Assembly (NCBI RefSeq): GCF_001442805.1
Contig: NZ_CP011131.1
Coordinates: 4,774,001 to 4,838,000, forward strand
Length of the DNA: 64,000 nucleotides
Direction of reading: 5' to 3'
Source of the DNA: Lysobacter gummosus
GTDB lineage: Bacteria; Pseudomonadota; Gammaproteobacteria; Xanthomonadales; Xanthomonadaceae
Positions within the stretch are counted from its first letter, which is position 1, and each line of letters starts with the position of its first letter. The position numbers and the translations under genes were made by a program. This document shows positions 35,486-44,427 of the stretch, piece after piece. A model generated the notes under the pieces. It saw only the letters and a program-made list of their open reading frames with translations. It made no database searches and was not told the origin of the DNA.

Positions 35486-36115
35486 TCAGCCCTGCCCTGG
35501 CGCCTTGCCGTGGCCGCGGTTGCCCGGCTTGGCCTTGTCCTTGCCGCCAGGGGCTTTTTCGCCGCCGGCCTTGCCGGCCTTGCCCTTGGCCGGCGCGGCG
35601 TCGGCGTAATCGCGATACGGGCGATTGGGAAAATCGCGGCGCAATTCGCTGTCGATGACGATCGGCCGGCCCCAGCGGTCGTAGGTCGGCACGAAACCGC
35701 GCTTGAGCTTGTGGAACTCGCTCGAACCGGGCTTCACCCCGAGCCGCAGCGCCACCCCGCCCCAGCCTTCGACATGATCGCGGTCCCATTCGTCCACCAC
35801 GTAGCGACAGGGACGACCCAGCACCTGGGCGATCGCGCAGGCGTAATAGACATCGCCCGGCGTCCAGTGGCGGCGGTCGAGCAGATCGCTGACCAACTCG
35901 CGCGGCGCGCCGTAGTAGCGAACCATCTCGTCCACGAACGGTTCGCGATAGCGCGCGCCGTAGCGGCTGATGTCGCCCAACCACGCATCGACCCAGCCGT
36001 CGCCGCTGCGCGGGTCCCAGCCCGCCGGCAGGTCCTGCGCATGCGCGGACGTGCCCAGCAAGGCCGCGATGGACGCGGTCAGAGCGAAGAAACGGGTCTT
36101 GAGTTTGTCGGTCAT
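35486..36115 (-). CDS. Exported protein of unknown function with Lys/Gly-rich tail
   Basis: The 209-residue product has a signal peptide (about 1-26, Ala-His-Ala). The mature core (about 30-170) is rich in Trp, Tyr and Arg with GARYREPFVDEMVRYYGAPRELV and YDRWGRPIVID segments, and the last 35 residues are a disordered Gly/Lys/Pro tail. Similar secreted proteins occur in xanthomonads, but I know no function. The gene has its own terminator. Confidence 0.72.
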   Translation of the reverse strand: MTDKLKTRFFALTASIAALLGTSAHAQDLPAGWDPRSGDGWVDAWLGDISRYGARYREPFVDEMVRYYGAPRELVSDLLDRRHWTPGDVYYACAIAQVLGRPCRYVVDEWDRDHVEGWGGVALRLGVKPGSSEFHKLKRGFVPTYDRWGRPIVIDSELRRDFPNRPYRDYADAAPAKGKAGKAGGEKAPGGKDKAKPGNRGHGKAPGQG

Positions 36116-36269
36116 GGCGGGCTCCCTCGGACCGTCGGTCCTGTAGCGTCTGCGATCGCGCAGCGGGCGGTGGCTATCGACTCAATCAAGTACTAGATCG
36201 GGGGCGATGCGCCCGGATCAAACCGCCGGGCGCGCGCGCGTTCATCCGGCAGCCACCGAGCGCGCCGCG

Positions 36270-36752
36270 TCAGCGCGAAATCGTGAACTTGCCGAAGGCC
36301 ACGCCCAGATCCCAGCCCTGGCCGGTGCCGGCCAAGGCCAGCGAGACCTCGCCCTTGGTCATGACCTGGGCCTTGCTCGACTTGGACGCGCCTGCATGCG
36401 CTTCGGCGGTGGCGTAGTTGCCCAGGGTGTCGCTGATGCCGTGCACGCCGGAGAATTCGCCGGTGCCGTGGTCGATGCGCGACTTGCCCACCGTCAGGCC
36501 GCCGCCTTTGGCGCTGATCTTCACCGCCATGCTCTGGCCGTTGCTGCAGCTGATGGTGCCGCGGCCGGAGGAAGTCTTGTAGAACACCGACCAGCCGGAC
36601 ATGGAGAACTTGAGCTTGCAGGTGATGGTGCCGTGCGCCGACGCCGCGCCCGGCACCGCGATCGCCGCCAGCAGCAGCGCCGCGAGCAGCGCGCGCGGCG
36701 CACGTCGGGTGGAAACGGTACGGATGGCGGAACCTTCGCTATCGATGCGCAT
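36270..36752 (-). CDS. Exported small protein, family not recognised
   Basis: The 160-residue product has a signal peptide with an Arg-rich N-terminus and cleavage near Ala-Ser-Ala-His (about residue 39). The mature part has two Cys and several Gly-rich beta strands (GEVSLALAGTGQGWDLGVAFG), which could form a beta-sandwich. The ATG at 36752 has TGAGGT upstream. It resembles DUF992-like exported proteins in style only. Confidence 0.65.
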   Translation of the reverse strand: MRIDSEGSAIRTVSTRRAPRALLAALLLAAIAVPGAASAHGTITCKLKFSMSGWSVFYKTSSGRGTISCSNGQSMAVKISAKGGGLTVGKSRIDHGTGEFSGVHGISDTLGNYATAEAHAGASKSSKAQVMTKGEVSLALAGTGQGWDLGVAFGKFTISR

Positions 36753-36919
36753 GGCGAACCTCACAGGATCTGAGCTCACGAAATGGGAACGCCGCCGCTA
36801 ACGGCGGCAGCAACGGAAGCGCAGGCTACCACCGCGCGATGACCGCGGCGCCTGCCGGTTCCGACAGTGGCGGCGGCTCCGCCGACCCGATCACCCGGCC
36901 GAACGCGCCGACCGAAACG

Positions 36920-36945
36920 GCGACGGCGCCGTGGGGCGCCGTCGC
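36920..36945. terminator. Strong hairpin between two exported-protein genes
   Basis: An 11-bp perfect stem GCGACGGCGCC/GGCGCCGTCGC with loop GTGG; a second hairpin ACGGGCGTG/CACGCCCG lies at 36991-37012. Both follow the stop of the 37027-37503 gene on the minus strand. Neither has a T tract, so terminator activity is uncertain. Confidence 0.45.
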
Positions 36946-37026
36946 GAGATTGAGGGTGACGGCCGGAGCGACTCGGCCGGCGCATGGATCACGGGCGTGA
37001 ATCACACGCCCGATCGGAGGTCTGGA

Positions 37027-37503
37027 TCAATCGTCGTGGCGCCAATGGCCGTTACCGCGGCCGTTGCCGTGACCGCGGCCGTCATGGCGGTCGTAGTAGC
37101 GATTGTCGTAGCGGTTGTCGTAACGGGCGTCGTAGTAGGTGGTGCGGCACTTGCCGTGGCGGTTGCAGTCGCGGTCGTAATAGCCGCGATTGTTGTCGTA
37201 ACGGTTGTAGCCGTAATAACGCGGCGGCGGCGCCGGGCGATAGCGGTAATCGACGTAGCGCGGGACGTTGCGGTAATAGGTCGGGCGGCCCCAGCGGTCG
37301 CGCACCACCACCAGGCGGTCGGCGTAACCGTAGTTGCCGTAACGGTAATAGGGGGTGTTGTTGCGCACGATCACGTCGGCGATATCGACGATCACGCGCG
37401 CCAGCTGATCGTCGGCGCGGGCCGGCGTCGGCAACGCCGTCATCACCGCGCCGAGACCGGCAGCGAATACGACGGGTGCAAGCCAGCGAGAGAAAGCGGT
37501 CAT
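37027..37503 (-). CDS. Exported Tyr/Arg/Asn-rich protein
   Basis: The 158-residue precursor has a signal peptide (about 1-30). The mature part has a short helical segment, then a Tyr/Arg/Asp/Asn-rich region (about 75-145) with RYDNRYDNRYYDRHDG repeats and two Cys (DCNRHGKC), ending in Gly/His. This resembles low-complexity secreted or cell-surface proteins of xanthomonads. No catalytic motif is seen. Confidence 0.7.
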   Translation of the reverse strand: MTAFSRWLAPVVFAAGLGAVMTALPTPARADDQLARVIVDIADVIVRNNTPYYRYGNYGYADRLVVVRDRWGRPTYYRNVPRYVDYRYRPAPPPRYYGYNRYDNNRGYYDRDCNRHGKCRTTYYDARYDNRYDNRYYDRHDGRGHGNGRGNGHWRHDD

Positions 37504-37626
37504 GGCGGGGCTCCTGGGACGCCTGCATCGTCGGCAGGCACGGTGCGACTGTGAGCCCGCGACAGTGAACCGGTTTTTAATGATTCCGCCCCGGGCCTCG
37601 CCGCCGCCGGATTGTGGAGCGGCCGT

Positions 37627-38355
37627 TCAGTTCGCCGCGATCGCGGCCAGCTCGCGCACCGTCTGCGGCAACTGCGCCGCCTGCTCGACCCGGCGCAGGC
37701 GCGGCGCGTCGGCGGCGATCTCCGCCTCGTTCTCGTGCGCCCAGGTGGTGTGATACGGGACATGAATGCCCCAGCCGCCCAGCGCCAGCACCGGCGCGAT
37801 GTCCGAGCGCAGCGAATTGCCGACCATGACGAACTGCGAGGCCGGCAGCTCGAACTCGCGCAGCAGGCGCGCGTAGGTTTCCACGTCCTTCTCGCTGACG
37901 ATCTCGATGCGCCGGAACAGATCGGCCAGCCCGCACTGCCTGACCTTGGCTTCCTGATGGAACAGATCGCCCTTGGTGATCAGCACCACCTCGAACTCGG
38001 CCGCGATGGCCGCCACCGCTTCGGGAATGCCCGGCAGGATCTCCACCGGATGGCGCAGCAAGTCCTTGCCCAGTTCGACGATGCGATGCAGATCGGCCGC
38101 GCTGATGCGCTGGGAGGTGATTTCCACCGCCGCCTCGATCATCGACAAGGTCATGCCTTTGACGCCGTAGCCGAACACGCCGATGTTGCTTTTCTCGATC
38201 GCGTACAGGCGCTCATGCAGGCGCGCGTCGTGCAGATCGACGTAGGCGCCGACGATGCGCTCGAAATCGAGCTGGGCCTGGTCGAAGTAATCCTGGCTGC
38301 GCCAGAGGGTGTCGTCGGCGTCGAAGCCGACCATACGGAGGGGGGAAGCGCTCAT
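37627..38355 (-). CDS. HAD family hydrolase (phosphatase-like)
   Basis: The 242-residue cytosolic protein has HAD motif I DADDTLW (nucleophile Asp and acid Asp, residues about 11-17), a helical cap, motif II LITKGD, and a C-terminal VGNSLRSD that supplies the Mg2+-binding acid. This pattern fits small-molecule phosphatases; the Trp after motif I and the GYGVKG segment are typical of one uncharacterised subgroup. The ATG at 38355 begins two codons before the conserved strand's leader. Confidence 0.85.
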   Translation of the reverse strand: MSASPLRMVGFDADDTLWRSQDYFDQAQLDFERIVGAYVDLHDARLHERLYAIEKSNIGVFGYGVKGMTLSMIEAAVEITSQRISAADLHRIVELGKDLLRHPVEILPGIPEAVAAIAAEFEVVLITKGDLFHQEAKVRQCGLADLFRRIEIVSEKDVETYARLLREFELPASQFVMVGNSLRSDIAPVLALGGWGIHVPYHTTWAHENEAEIAADAPRLRRVEQAAQLPQTVRELAAIAAN

Positions 38356-38393
38356 GCCGGCATTATCCCGCATTGCCGCGCGCGCGGACAAAA

Positions 38394-38415
38394 AAGGGCG
38401 GCCGAAGCCGCCCTT
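38394..38415 (-). terminator. Terminator of the EF-hand gene
   Basis: A 9-bp stem AAGGGCGGC/GCCGCCCTT with loop CGAA is followed, on the minus strand, by TTTTTTG. It lies 43 bases after the EF-hand gene stop. Confidence 0.82.
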
Positions 38416-38457
38416 CACACAACGCAGGAACTCCTGCCCCCAAGGGCTCGGCCGGAA

Positions 38458-38841
38458 TCAGCCGCCCTTCTTGCCGCCGCCGTTGGATTGGACCTTGGCG
38501 ACGTAATTCTTGTATTCGTCCGGCGTCAGCGAGCCGTTGGCGTCGGAGTCGGCCTGATCGAACACCTGACCCAGCGCCGGTACCGCGGAGGCCTCGGTCT
38601 TGCTCAGATTGCCGTCCTTGTCGCCGTCCACATCGGCCCAGCTCTTCTTCTGCGGAGCCGCCGCCGGCTGCGCGGCGGTGGCCGCGCCGGCGTCCTGCGC
38701 CGCGCTGGCCGCGGTCGCCGCGTCGCTGCTCGGCGGCGCCTGTTCGCCGGCCGATTGCGCGAAGGCGAGCGGCGCCGACAAGGTGGCGGCCAGAGCCATC
38801 GCGAGGATCATCGGCTTGCGGGACTTATGCTTGAAATTCAT
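38458..38841 (-). CDS. Exported EF-hand protein
   Basis: The 127-residue precursor has a signal peptide (about 1-28, Ala-Phe-Ala), an Ala/Pro linker and two EF-hand loops: DVDGDKDGNLSKTE (about 70-83) and DQADSDANGSLTPDEY (about 95-110). It probably binds Ca2+ in the periplasm or outside. Xanthomonads have several such small calcium binders; their role is not established. CAGGAG precedes the ATG. Confidence 0.82.
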   Translation of the reverse strand: MNFKHKSRKPMILAMALAATLSAPLAFAQSAGEQAPPSSDAATAASAAQDAGAATAAQPAAAPQKKSWADVDGDKDGNLSKTEASAVPALGQVFDQADSDANGSLTPDEYKNYVAKVQSNGGGKKGG

Positions 38842-39240
38842 GTCGGTTCTCCTGGAATGAATGTGCTGAGCCGCGCGGTTGCGTTACCTGGGACTGGTTC
38901 GGCTTGTTCGCGCAGTGAGGCTTACCGCACGGCCCCAACCTTGCCCTCGCGCTTCTGAACGAAACGGAGCGCGCGGGTGTTAAAGCTACGTTCGCTTAAC
39001 CACAGCGCGGCGCGCGCGCGTTAGGCCGGGCGCCGCTCGGGCACGGATAAGCCGCAAAACGTGACCTGCGCCGGAAATTGCACGGCGCGCGGTCGGCGCG
39101 AATTCGCTGAACGCAACACAACCTTTACGAATGCGCCGGTCAACGGCGATCGATTCGCTGCGGTATGTGCCGCGGCGGCCGGTTTCGAATGTTCGCCGGA
39201 CCGGATTTCGACTGCGGCCGGACAGCTTCGCCGCGCGCAG
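38842..39240. other. Intergenic region with a shared 17-base motif
   Basis: No gene is recognised. At 38985-39001 the sequence GCTACGTTCGCTTAACC resembles GCTACGTTTCCTTAACC at 44631-44647 upstream of another small exported protein. GTTAA and TTAAC flank this site as an inverted pair. Confidence 0.4.
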
Positions 39241-40398
39241 TCACTTGTGCACCGCCGCGAACCGCACCTCACGCCGCGCCTGCTCCGGCGCGGCCACGCG
39301 CAGGCAATCCTCGGCTTCGCTCTCCAGCGCGGCGCGATCGGCCGCGCTCAGGCGCTTGAACGGGGTGATCGTCAATGTCGCCGCGGCGGCCTCGCGCTGC
39401 AATTTCCACGTGCCGGCGACGAAACCGTCGATCAGCACGGTCGCGGCGACCAGCCCGTTGCGGGTGAACACCGAGGCGCGCCGGGCTTCGGGCAGAATCC
39501 GCGCCCGCTGCGCATGCGCCAGCAGTACGTTGTCGAATTCCGGCAACAGCCGCGGCGGCGCCGGCGTGTCTTCGTGGGGGCGCGGCGCATCGGGCAGATC
39601 GAACAGTTCGGTGCCGTCTTCGTCGCGGAACACGCGCAATCGCGGACGCAGCCGTTGCAGATGCTGGCGCGTCGCGGTCAGCCCCGACCACACGCTGGCG
39701 TCGCGCGCGCTGGCCGGGCCGAACGCGCCCAGGTAACGCAGCAGCATCGCCTCGACCGCCGCATCGTCGGCTTCGTCGGCGATGGCCGCGCCGAGCCAGT
39801 CCTGCGCGGTGGCGAAGCTCGCCGCTTTATGCGAATCCCAGATCCCGGCTGGCGGCACGTGCACCAGTGGTTCGACGCTGCGCACCAACAGCGCGAGTTC
39901 GTTTCCGTCGTGCGCCGGCCAATGCGCGCTCAGGGCCGCGCCCAGCGCGGTCGCGCTGAGCGGCCGCTCGCGCAAGGCATCGGCGCCGGCCTTGCGCACC
40001 GCCGCCAGGTCGAGCCCGTCGAGAGCCTTGGCGTGCGCGCTCTGCATCGACAGACGCCGCAACACCGGTTGCAGCACCGAACGCAAGGCGCGGTAATCGT
40101 CCGCGCTGACCAGATGCAAGGTGCCGCGCATCATCGTCGCGCGCACGATCCGGCGCGCGTGCATGGCCTGCGACAAATCATCCAGCGAAAATGTTTGCAG
40201 GCGCGTCCACAGCCCCAGGTACGGCGGATTCGGCGCCTGCGCCTGCAGCCCGATCAAGCGCTCGACCATCTGCAGCGGCGATTGCGCACTGCGCTCTAAC
40301 AAGGACTGCCGCGCGAGCAAGGCGCGATTGAGCGCGCGCACGCGCAGGACCTCGCCCTCGCCGCCTGATGCCGCGGCGGCGCGCGGTTTGACCGGCAT
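39241..40398 (-). CDS. AlkZ-like winged-helix DNA glycosylase family protein (HTH_42)
   Basis: The 385-residue protein belongs to the winged-helix DNA-binding family that includes the glycosylases AlkZ and YcaQ. It has the N-terminal LIGLQAQAP segment, whose Gln-x-Gln matches the catalytic QxQ motif of AlkZ (YcaQ has QxD), a TMMRGTLHLVSADDYRALR helix-turn, and several wing segments. AlkZ removes bulky crosslinks in a self-resistance role. The gene lies 11 bp after a small overlapping ORF and is probably co-transcribed with the CPXCG protein gene. A general repair role is equally possible. Confidence 0.8.
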   Translation of the reverse strand: MPVKPRAAAASGGEGEVLRVRALNRALLARQSLLERSAQSPLQMVERLIGLQAQAPNPPYLGLWTRLQTFSLDDLSQAMHARRIVRATMMRGTLHLVSADDYRALRSVLQPVLRRLSMQSAHAKALDGLDLAAVRKAGADALRERPLSATALGAALSAHWPAHDGNELALLVRSVEPLVHVPPAGIWDSHKAASFATAQDWLGAAIADEADDAAVEAMLLRYLGAFGPASARDASVWSGLTATRQHLQRLRPRLRVFRDEDGTELFDLPDAPRPHEDTPAPPRLLPEFDNVLLAHAQRARILPEARRASVFTRNGLVAATVLIDGFVAGTWKLQREAAAATLTITPFKRLSAADRAALESEAEDCLRVAAPEQARREVRFAAVHK

Positions 40399-40409
40399 CG
40401 TCCGCGGCC

Positions 40410-40586
40410 TCAGCGCGGCCGCGGGCAACGCGGCGGCCAACTGGCGTCGCCGTGGCCGTCGCGGTCGCTGGCGATGCGCGGCGGGCTCCATTGCTCGACG
40501 CTGGCACCGCTGGCGGCGCGCGCCGCGAACGCGCTGGCGAACACGGCCCACGCGAGCGCTGAAAACTGCACGCGCGCAGGCCTCAT
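40410..40586 (-). CDS. Small putative exported protein between CPXCG and AlkZ-like genes
   Basis: A 58-residue frame starts at the ATG at 40586, which overlaps the CPXCG gene stop as ATGA, and ends 11 bp before the AlkZ-like start. It has a plausible signal peptide (about 1-22, Ala-Phe-Ala-Ala-Arg-Ala). The rest is short and polar with one Cys. The overlap argues for a real coupled gene, but coding evidence is limited. Confidence 0.45.
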   Translation of the reverse strand: MRPARVQFSALAWAVFASAFAARAASGASVEQWSPPRIASDRDGHGDASWPPRCPRPR

Positions 40587-40771
40587 GCCTCGTCCTCGCC
40601 GAACACGTCCACGCGCGGCTCGCCGTCCTCATCCAGGCTGACCGCGACCACGATCGGACGGCAACAGACCTGGCAGTCTTCGATATAACGCTGATCGCCG
40701 GCGGAGTCGTCGATGATCAGTTCGATCGGTTCGCCGCAGTACGGGCAGAAAACTTCGGCGCTCGGCAACAT
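40583..40771 (-). CDS. CPXCG motif-containing cysteine-rich protein
   Basis: The 62-residue protein carries CPYCGEPIELIID and a second CQVCCRP pair, the signature of the CPXCG family (zinc-ribbon-like small proteins). The remaining sequence is acidic. The start at 40771 places the first Cys near residue 9, as is usual. It is first in a tight set with a small ORF (ATGA overlap) and the AlkZ-like gene. Confidence 0.88.
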   Translation of the reverse strand: MLPSAEVFCPYCGEPIELIIDDSAGDQRYIEDCQVCCRPIVVAVSLDEDGEPRVDVFGEDEA

Positions 40772-41145
40772 GGCGGACTCCGGCAGCGGTGGCTGGCGCA
40801 GGATGCGGCGCGAAACCGGCCGCGTCCAGTGACGTTCTTCATCCCTGGCGGTCAGGGCAAAACCCCGCTCGCGGAAAAAAGATCGGGCGGGCGATGCCAC
40901 GCGCCGCGCGGTTGCTCACGCCAGCGTGTCCCTGCCCTTTCCGACTGCCCACGCCGCATGTCGCGACAACCGCCGTGAATCGGCGCAGCCGCCTACGCGC
41001 CCGTTCACCCGGCGCATCACTCCGCGCTAACCCATCCGGGCGGACGCTGGGCCATATGGCCCGGGCTGGCACCAGCCGCCGTGCCCGTCCGGTGCGAACG
41101 GCGCTGACCGACGGCGCCCACGGCGGCCGCGCGCGGAGAGCAAGC
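40772..41145. other. Divergent intergenic region, nothing recognised
   Basis: This stretch must hold the promoters of the CPXCG set (minus) and of the membrane protein at 41146 (plus). I see no clear gene or motif. Confidence 0.4.
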
Positions 41146-41649
41146 ATGAAAACCCGCCATGTATTCAGCACCCCCGATCTGGCCACTGCGCAAGCGGCGA
41201 TGGACGCCGCGCGCGAGGCCGGCGTGCATGACAACGACATTCTTCTGATCGCGCGTGCGGACATCGAACTCGAATCGATTCCCAACGACCGCCGCGAAGC
41301 CGACACCGATCTCATGCCCGCCGCGGTGCGCGGCGCCGGTTACGGCGGCGCCGCCGGCCTGCTGGCCGGATTGCTGGCGGTGGTGATCGCGCCGATCGGC
41401 TTGACCATCGCCGGCGCCGCCGCGGCGACCGTCGCTGGCGCGATGGTCGGCTGCTGGGCCTCGGCGCTGGTGGGTTCCTCCCTGCCCGATCCGATCCGGC
41501 GCAAGTTCGACGCGCATATCCAGGCCGGCCGCATCCTGGTGGTGATCGACGGCGATCGCGAAGTGCTCACGCAGGCCGAAGCGCGCATGCTCGCCAACAC
41601 CGTCGGCGCGGAAGTCCTGCCGTTCGATTCGTTGGCGGCGTTCGCTTAG
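41146..41649 (+). CDS. Small membrane protein with glycine-rich helices
   Basis: The 167-residue protein has a hydrophilic N-terminal domain (about 1-62) that looks like a ferredoxin-type fold, then two hydrophobic Ala/Gly-rich helices (about 63-110), and a C-terminal domain with GRILVVIDGD. This layout resembles the general-stress membrane proteins of the DUF1269/YflT type. GGAGAG precedes the ATG. Function unknown. Confidence 0.72.
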   Translation: MKTRHVFSTPDLATAQAAMDAAREAGVHDNDILLIARADIELESIPNDRREADTDLMPAAVRGAGYGGAAGLLAGLLAVVIAPIGLTIAGAAAATVAGAMVGCWASALVGSSLPDPIRRKFDAHIQAGRILVVIDGDREVLTQAEARMLANTVGAEVLPFDSLAAFA

Positions 41650-41888
41650 CGCAGCGGCATAGATCGCGTGATGCCAATGCAGCATCGATGTGGCCGCGTT
41701 CGCGGCGCGATCTCGCATGCTTACGATTTCCTAGCGCGCAAGCCTCATTGCGCGCGTGATCGCGGTTGAAGATCGCGGGCGATGCACGCCCGTGCGCCGC
41801 GAACTGCCGAGCCGGTCGCAAGAACGCTCCGGCTTCGGTGGCACTCTCGGCCCGGCTTCACCCCCCATGCTCAAGCCGGAGAACCGCA

Positions 41889-43028
41889 ATGAAACGCTCG
41901 ACGCTCTGCCTGCTGTGTTCCAGCGCGCTGCTGGCCGCGTTCGCCGCGCCGGCGGCGCAAGCGCGCGACGATGGCGCAACCGCGCAGGCCGCCAAGGCCA
42001 ATCCATTCACCGCGACCGAAGTCGCGCGCTTCAACGAACCCTGGGCGATGACCTTCCTGCCCAACGGCCGCCTGCTGGTCACGGAAAAACGCGGCGTGCT
42101 CAAGGTGCTGACCATCGGCGGCACCGCGCAGACCATCACCGGCGTGCCGACGGTGGCCTACGGCGGCCAGGGCGGTTTGGGCGATGTGATCCTGCATCCG
42201 TCGTACGCCACCAACGGCCTGATCTACATCAGTTACGCCGAGAAGGGCAGCACCAGCGGCACCGCCGGCGCCACCGTCGCGCGCGCCAAGCTCAACCTCA
42301 CCAGCAGCGGCGGTTCGCTGAGCAATCTGCAGGTGTTGTGGCGCCAGCCCAAGGTCAGCGGCAGCAACCACTATGGCCATCGCCTCGCCTTCGGTCCCGA
42401 TCGCAAGCTGTGGATCACCTCCAGCGAACGGCAGAAGTTCGATCCGGCGCAGGATCTGAATTCGCCGCTGGGCAAGGTGATCCGCCTCAACGACGACGGC
42501 AGCGTGCCCAGCGACAATCCCTTCTACAGCCGCGGCGGTGTCGCCGCGACGGTGTGGTCCTACGGTCACCGCAATCTGCTCGGCATCGCTTTCGATGCGC
42601 AGAGCAAGCTGTGGATCCACGAGATGGGGCCGAAGGGCGGCGACGAACTCAACCTGATCGAACGCGGTTCCAACTATGGCTGGCCGCTGGTGTCGCAGGG
42701 CGATCACTACGACGGCACGCCGATTCCACGCCACAGCACGCGTCCGGATCTCAACGCGCCCGAAGCGTGGTGGAACCCGGTGATCGCGCCGGCCGGCTTC
42801 GTCATCTATTCGGGCACGCGGTTCCCCAACTGGAGCGGCAGCGGCCTGATCGGCGGTCTGGCTTCGCAGGCGCTGGTGCGGGTGCGCTTCAACGGCAACA
42901 CCGCCGCCGAGGCCGAGCGCTATCCCATGGGCAAGCGCATTCGCGAAGTCGAGCAGGGGCCCAACGGCGATGTCTGGTTGCTTGAAGACGGGACCGGTGC
43001 GCGGTTGTTGCGGTTGACGCCTATCTGA
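41889..43028 (+). CDS. PQQ-dependent sugar dehydrogenase (soluble aldose dehydrogenase type)
   Basis: The 379-residue precursor has a signal peptide (about 1-25). The mature chain is a six-bladed propeller of the soluble glucose dehydrogenase/YliI family: [47 protein letters not shown] with the catalytic His, [13 protein letters not shown] and the acidic [11 protein letters not shown] segment that binds PQQ and Ca2+. Such enzymes oxidise aldoses in the periplasm. GGAGAA precedes the ATG. Confidence 0.9.
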   Translation: MKRSTLCLLCSSALLAAFAAPAAQARDDGATAQAAKANPFTATEVARFNEPWAMTFLPNGRLLVTEKRGVLKVLTIGGTAQTITGVPTVAYGGQGGLGDVILHPSYATNGLIYISYAEKGSTSGTAGATVARAKLNLTSSGGSLSNLQVLWRQPKVSGSNHYGHRLAFGPDRKLWITSSERQKFDPAQDLNSPLGKVIRLNDDGSVPSDNPFYSRGGVAATVWSYGHRNLLGIAFDAQSKLWIHEMGPKGGDELNLIERGSNYGWPLVSQGDHYDGTPIPRHSTRPDLNAPEAWWNPVIAPAGFVIYSGTRFPNWSGSGLIGGLASQALVRVRFNGNTAAEAERYPMGKRIREVEQGPNGDVWLLEDGTGARLLRLTPI

Positions 43029-43051
43029 GGCAGAAAAGAATGGAGAGGAGT

Positions 43052-43188
43052 GAGGAGTGAGGAGTGAGTTAAGGCGGATAACGCGCTTCGGCCACCACCT
43101 CCATCCCTTCAACAAAAAAAGCGGGCTTCGGCCCGCTTTTTTTCGACTACGATAAAACCGCCCCGCCTTAACTCACTCCTCACTCCTC
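43052..43188. repeat. 26-bp perfect inverted repeat enclosing a terminator
   Basis: The sequence at 43052-43077 (starts GAGGAGTGAGGAGTGAG) recurs as its exact reverse complement at 43163-43188. The strong bidirectional terminator at 43114-43143 sits between. The two convergent genes end just outside. Confidence 0.8.
43114..43143. terminator. Bidirectional terminator between the sugar dehydrogenase and transglycosylase genes
   Basis: AAAAAAAGCGGGC pairs with GCCCGCTTTTTTT around TTCG, giving a stem with T runs on both strands. It fits convergent genes. Confidence 0.92.
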
Positions 43189-43204
43189 CCCACTCGTTCC
43201 TGCT

Positions 43205-43999
43205 TCACTGCGCCGCCCGCAACTCAGGCTTACGCGTCCCCATCGCCAGCTGATAGCGCTGATGCAGCGCCTGCACCTTGGCGATGTATTCCTGCGTTTC
43301 CCGATACGGCGGCACGCCGCCGAAGCGCGCGACCGTGCCGATGCCGGCGTTGTACGCGGCCGCGACCAGGGTCAGGTCGTTGTGATAGCGGCGCATCAGC
43401 GACTTGATGTGGCGCGCGCCGGCGTTGATCGACTCGGCCGAGGAGAACGGATCGGCGACGCCGTATTCCTTCGCCGTGTCCGGCATCAACTGCATCACCC
43501 CTTGCGCGCCCTTGTTCGACACCGCCTTGGCGTCGAAACCGCTTTCGGCGTGCGCGATCGCGCGCAGCCAGGCATCGTCCAGGCCGTTGGCCTTGGCCGC
43601 GCTGCGGAACTGCGCGGGGAATTTGTCCAGTTGCGGCTTGCCGACCTTGCCCAGGCCCGGATGCGCCGGTTCGCCCGGCGGGGTTTCCACGGTGAAGCCC
43701 ATCACCCGTACCGAGCCGGGCAGCTTGCGCGTGCTGTAGACGGTCTTGCCATCCTGCTGGCGCTCGTACAGATTTCCGTTGATCACGCCCATCTCGCCCC
43801 ACAGATTGGGCAGCTTCACGGCGTTGTCGTCGATCTGTTTCGGCGTGCAGCGCGAACCGGGCTCCGGCGCGGTCGCCAGGCTGACCGTGCCGTCGCGCAC
43901 GCAGCGATACACGGTGCGCGCCTGCGCGCCGGCGCTCAGCGCCAGCAGCACGAGGGCGGCGGCGATACGCAGGGCGGGACGGGGCAAACGCGCGTTCAT
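43205..43999 (-). CDS. Lytic murein transglycosylase (SLT family 1)
   Basis: The 264-residue exported protein has a signal peptide (about 1-27) and a DUF4124-like N-terminal domain (VYRCVRDGTVSLATAPEPGS, residues about 30-50). The C-terminal SLT domain (about 125-250) has AIAHAESGFDAKAVSNKGAQGVMQLMP with the catalytic Glu, and ALVAAAYNAG-type LVAAAYNAGIG. It cleaves peptidoglycan between MurNAc and GlcNAc. The C-terminus is basic. Confidence 0.9.
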   Translation of the reverse strand: MNARLPRPALRIAAALVLLALSAGAQARTVYRCVRDGTVSLATAPEPGSRCTPKQIDDNAVKLPNLWGEMGVINGNLYERQQDGKTVYSTRKLPGSVRVMGFTVETPPGEPAHPGLGKVGKPQLDKFPAQFRSAAKANGLDDAWLRAIAHAESGFDAKAVSNKGAQGVMQLMPDTAKEYGVADPFSSAESINAGARHIKSLMRRYHNDLTLVAAAYNAGIGTVARFGGVPPYRETQEYIAKVQALHQRYQLAMGTRKPELRAAQ

Positions 44000-44149
44000 G
44001 AGCCGCGATTTTAGGGCGGCGCGGCCGCTACACCAGCGCCACAGGTCAGGGTCGCGGCGTGGCGTTCACGTAGGGGGCCGGCGCGTTCAGGCGGCGGCGC
44101 TTTTCGTTCAGGGCCGGCGGCCGGAGAGACGCGCCAGGGCGGATAAACG

Positions 44150-44173
44150 ACGGGCGGCCCGGTGGCCGCCCGT
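44150..44173. terminator. GC-rich hairpin after the small lipoprotein gene
   Basis: A 10-bp perfect stem ACGGGCGGCC/GGCCGCCCGT around CGGT. It lies 66 bases after the lipoprotein stop on the minus strand; the T tract is weak. Confidence 0.5.
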
Positions 44174-44238
44174 GTGACGCAACGACGGCGGCGCGAGGAG
44201 CGAGCGCAGGGCCCGATCCTCACGCCGCCTGCCCGGCC

Positions 44239-44427
44239 TCAGCCGCCGGAACCGCCGCCGTTCGACGGCGGCGTGGTGGTGGCGTCGGCCGGCGCGGTGT
44301 CGGTCGCCGGTGGCGCGGTGGACGCGGCCGGCGCATCGGTGGTCTCGCCCTTGCTCGCGCAGGCGGCGAGCGAAAGCGTGGCCACGGCGGCCGTTACGTA
44401 CAGCGCGTTGCGGATGTCGATCTTCAT
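44239..44427 (-). CDS. Small lipoprotein with Thr/Pro/Ala-rich tail
   Basis: The 62-residue precursor starts MKIDIRNAL, has a hydrophobic core and the lipobox Leu-Ala-Ala-Cys near residue 24. The mature peptide is a disordered Thr/Ala/Pro stretch ending in Gly-Gly-Gly-Ser-Gly-Gly. CTGGAGGT lies upstream of the ATG. Function unknown. Confidence 0.72.
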   Translation of the reverse strand: MKIDIRNALYVTAAVATLSLAACASKGETTDAPAASTAPPATDTAPADATTTPPSNGGGSGG

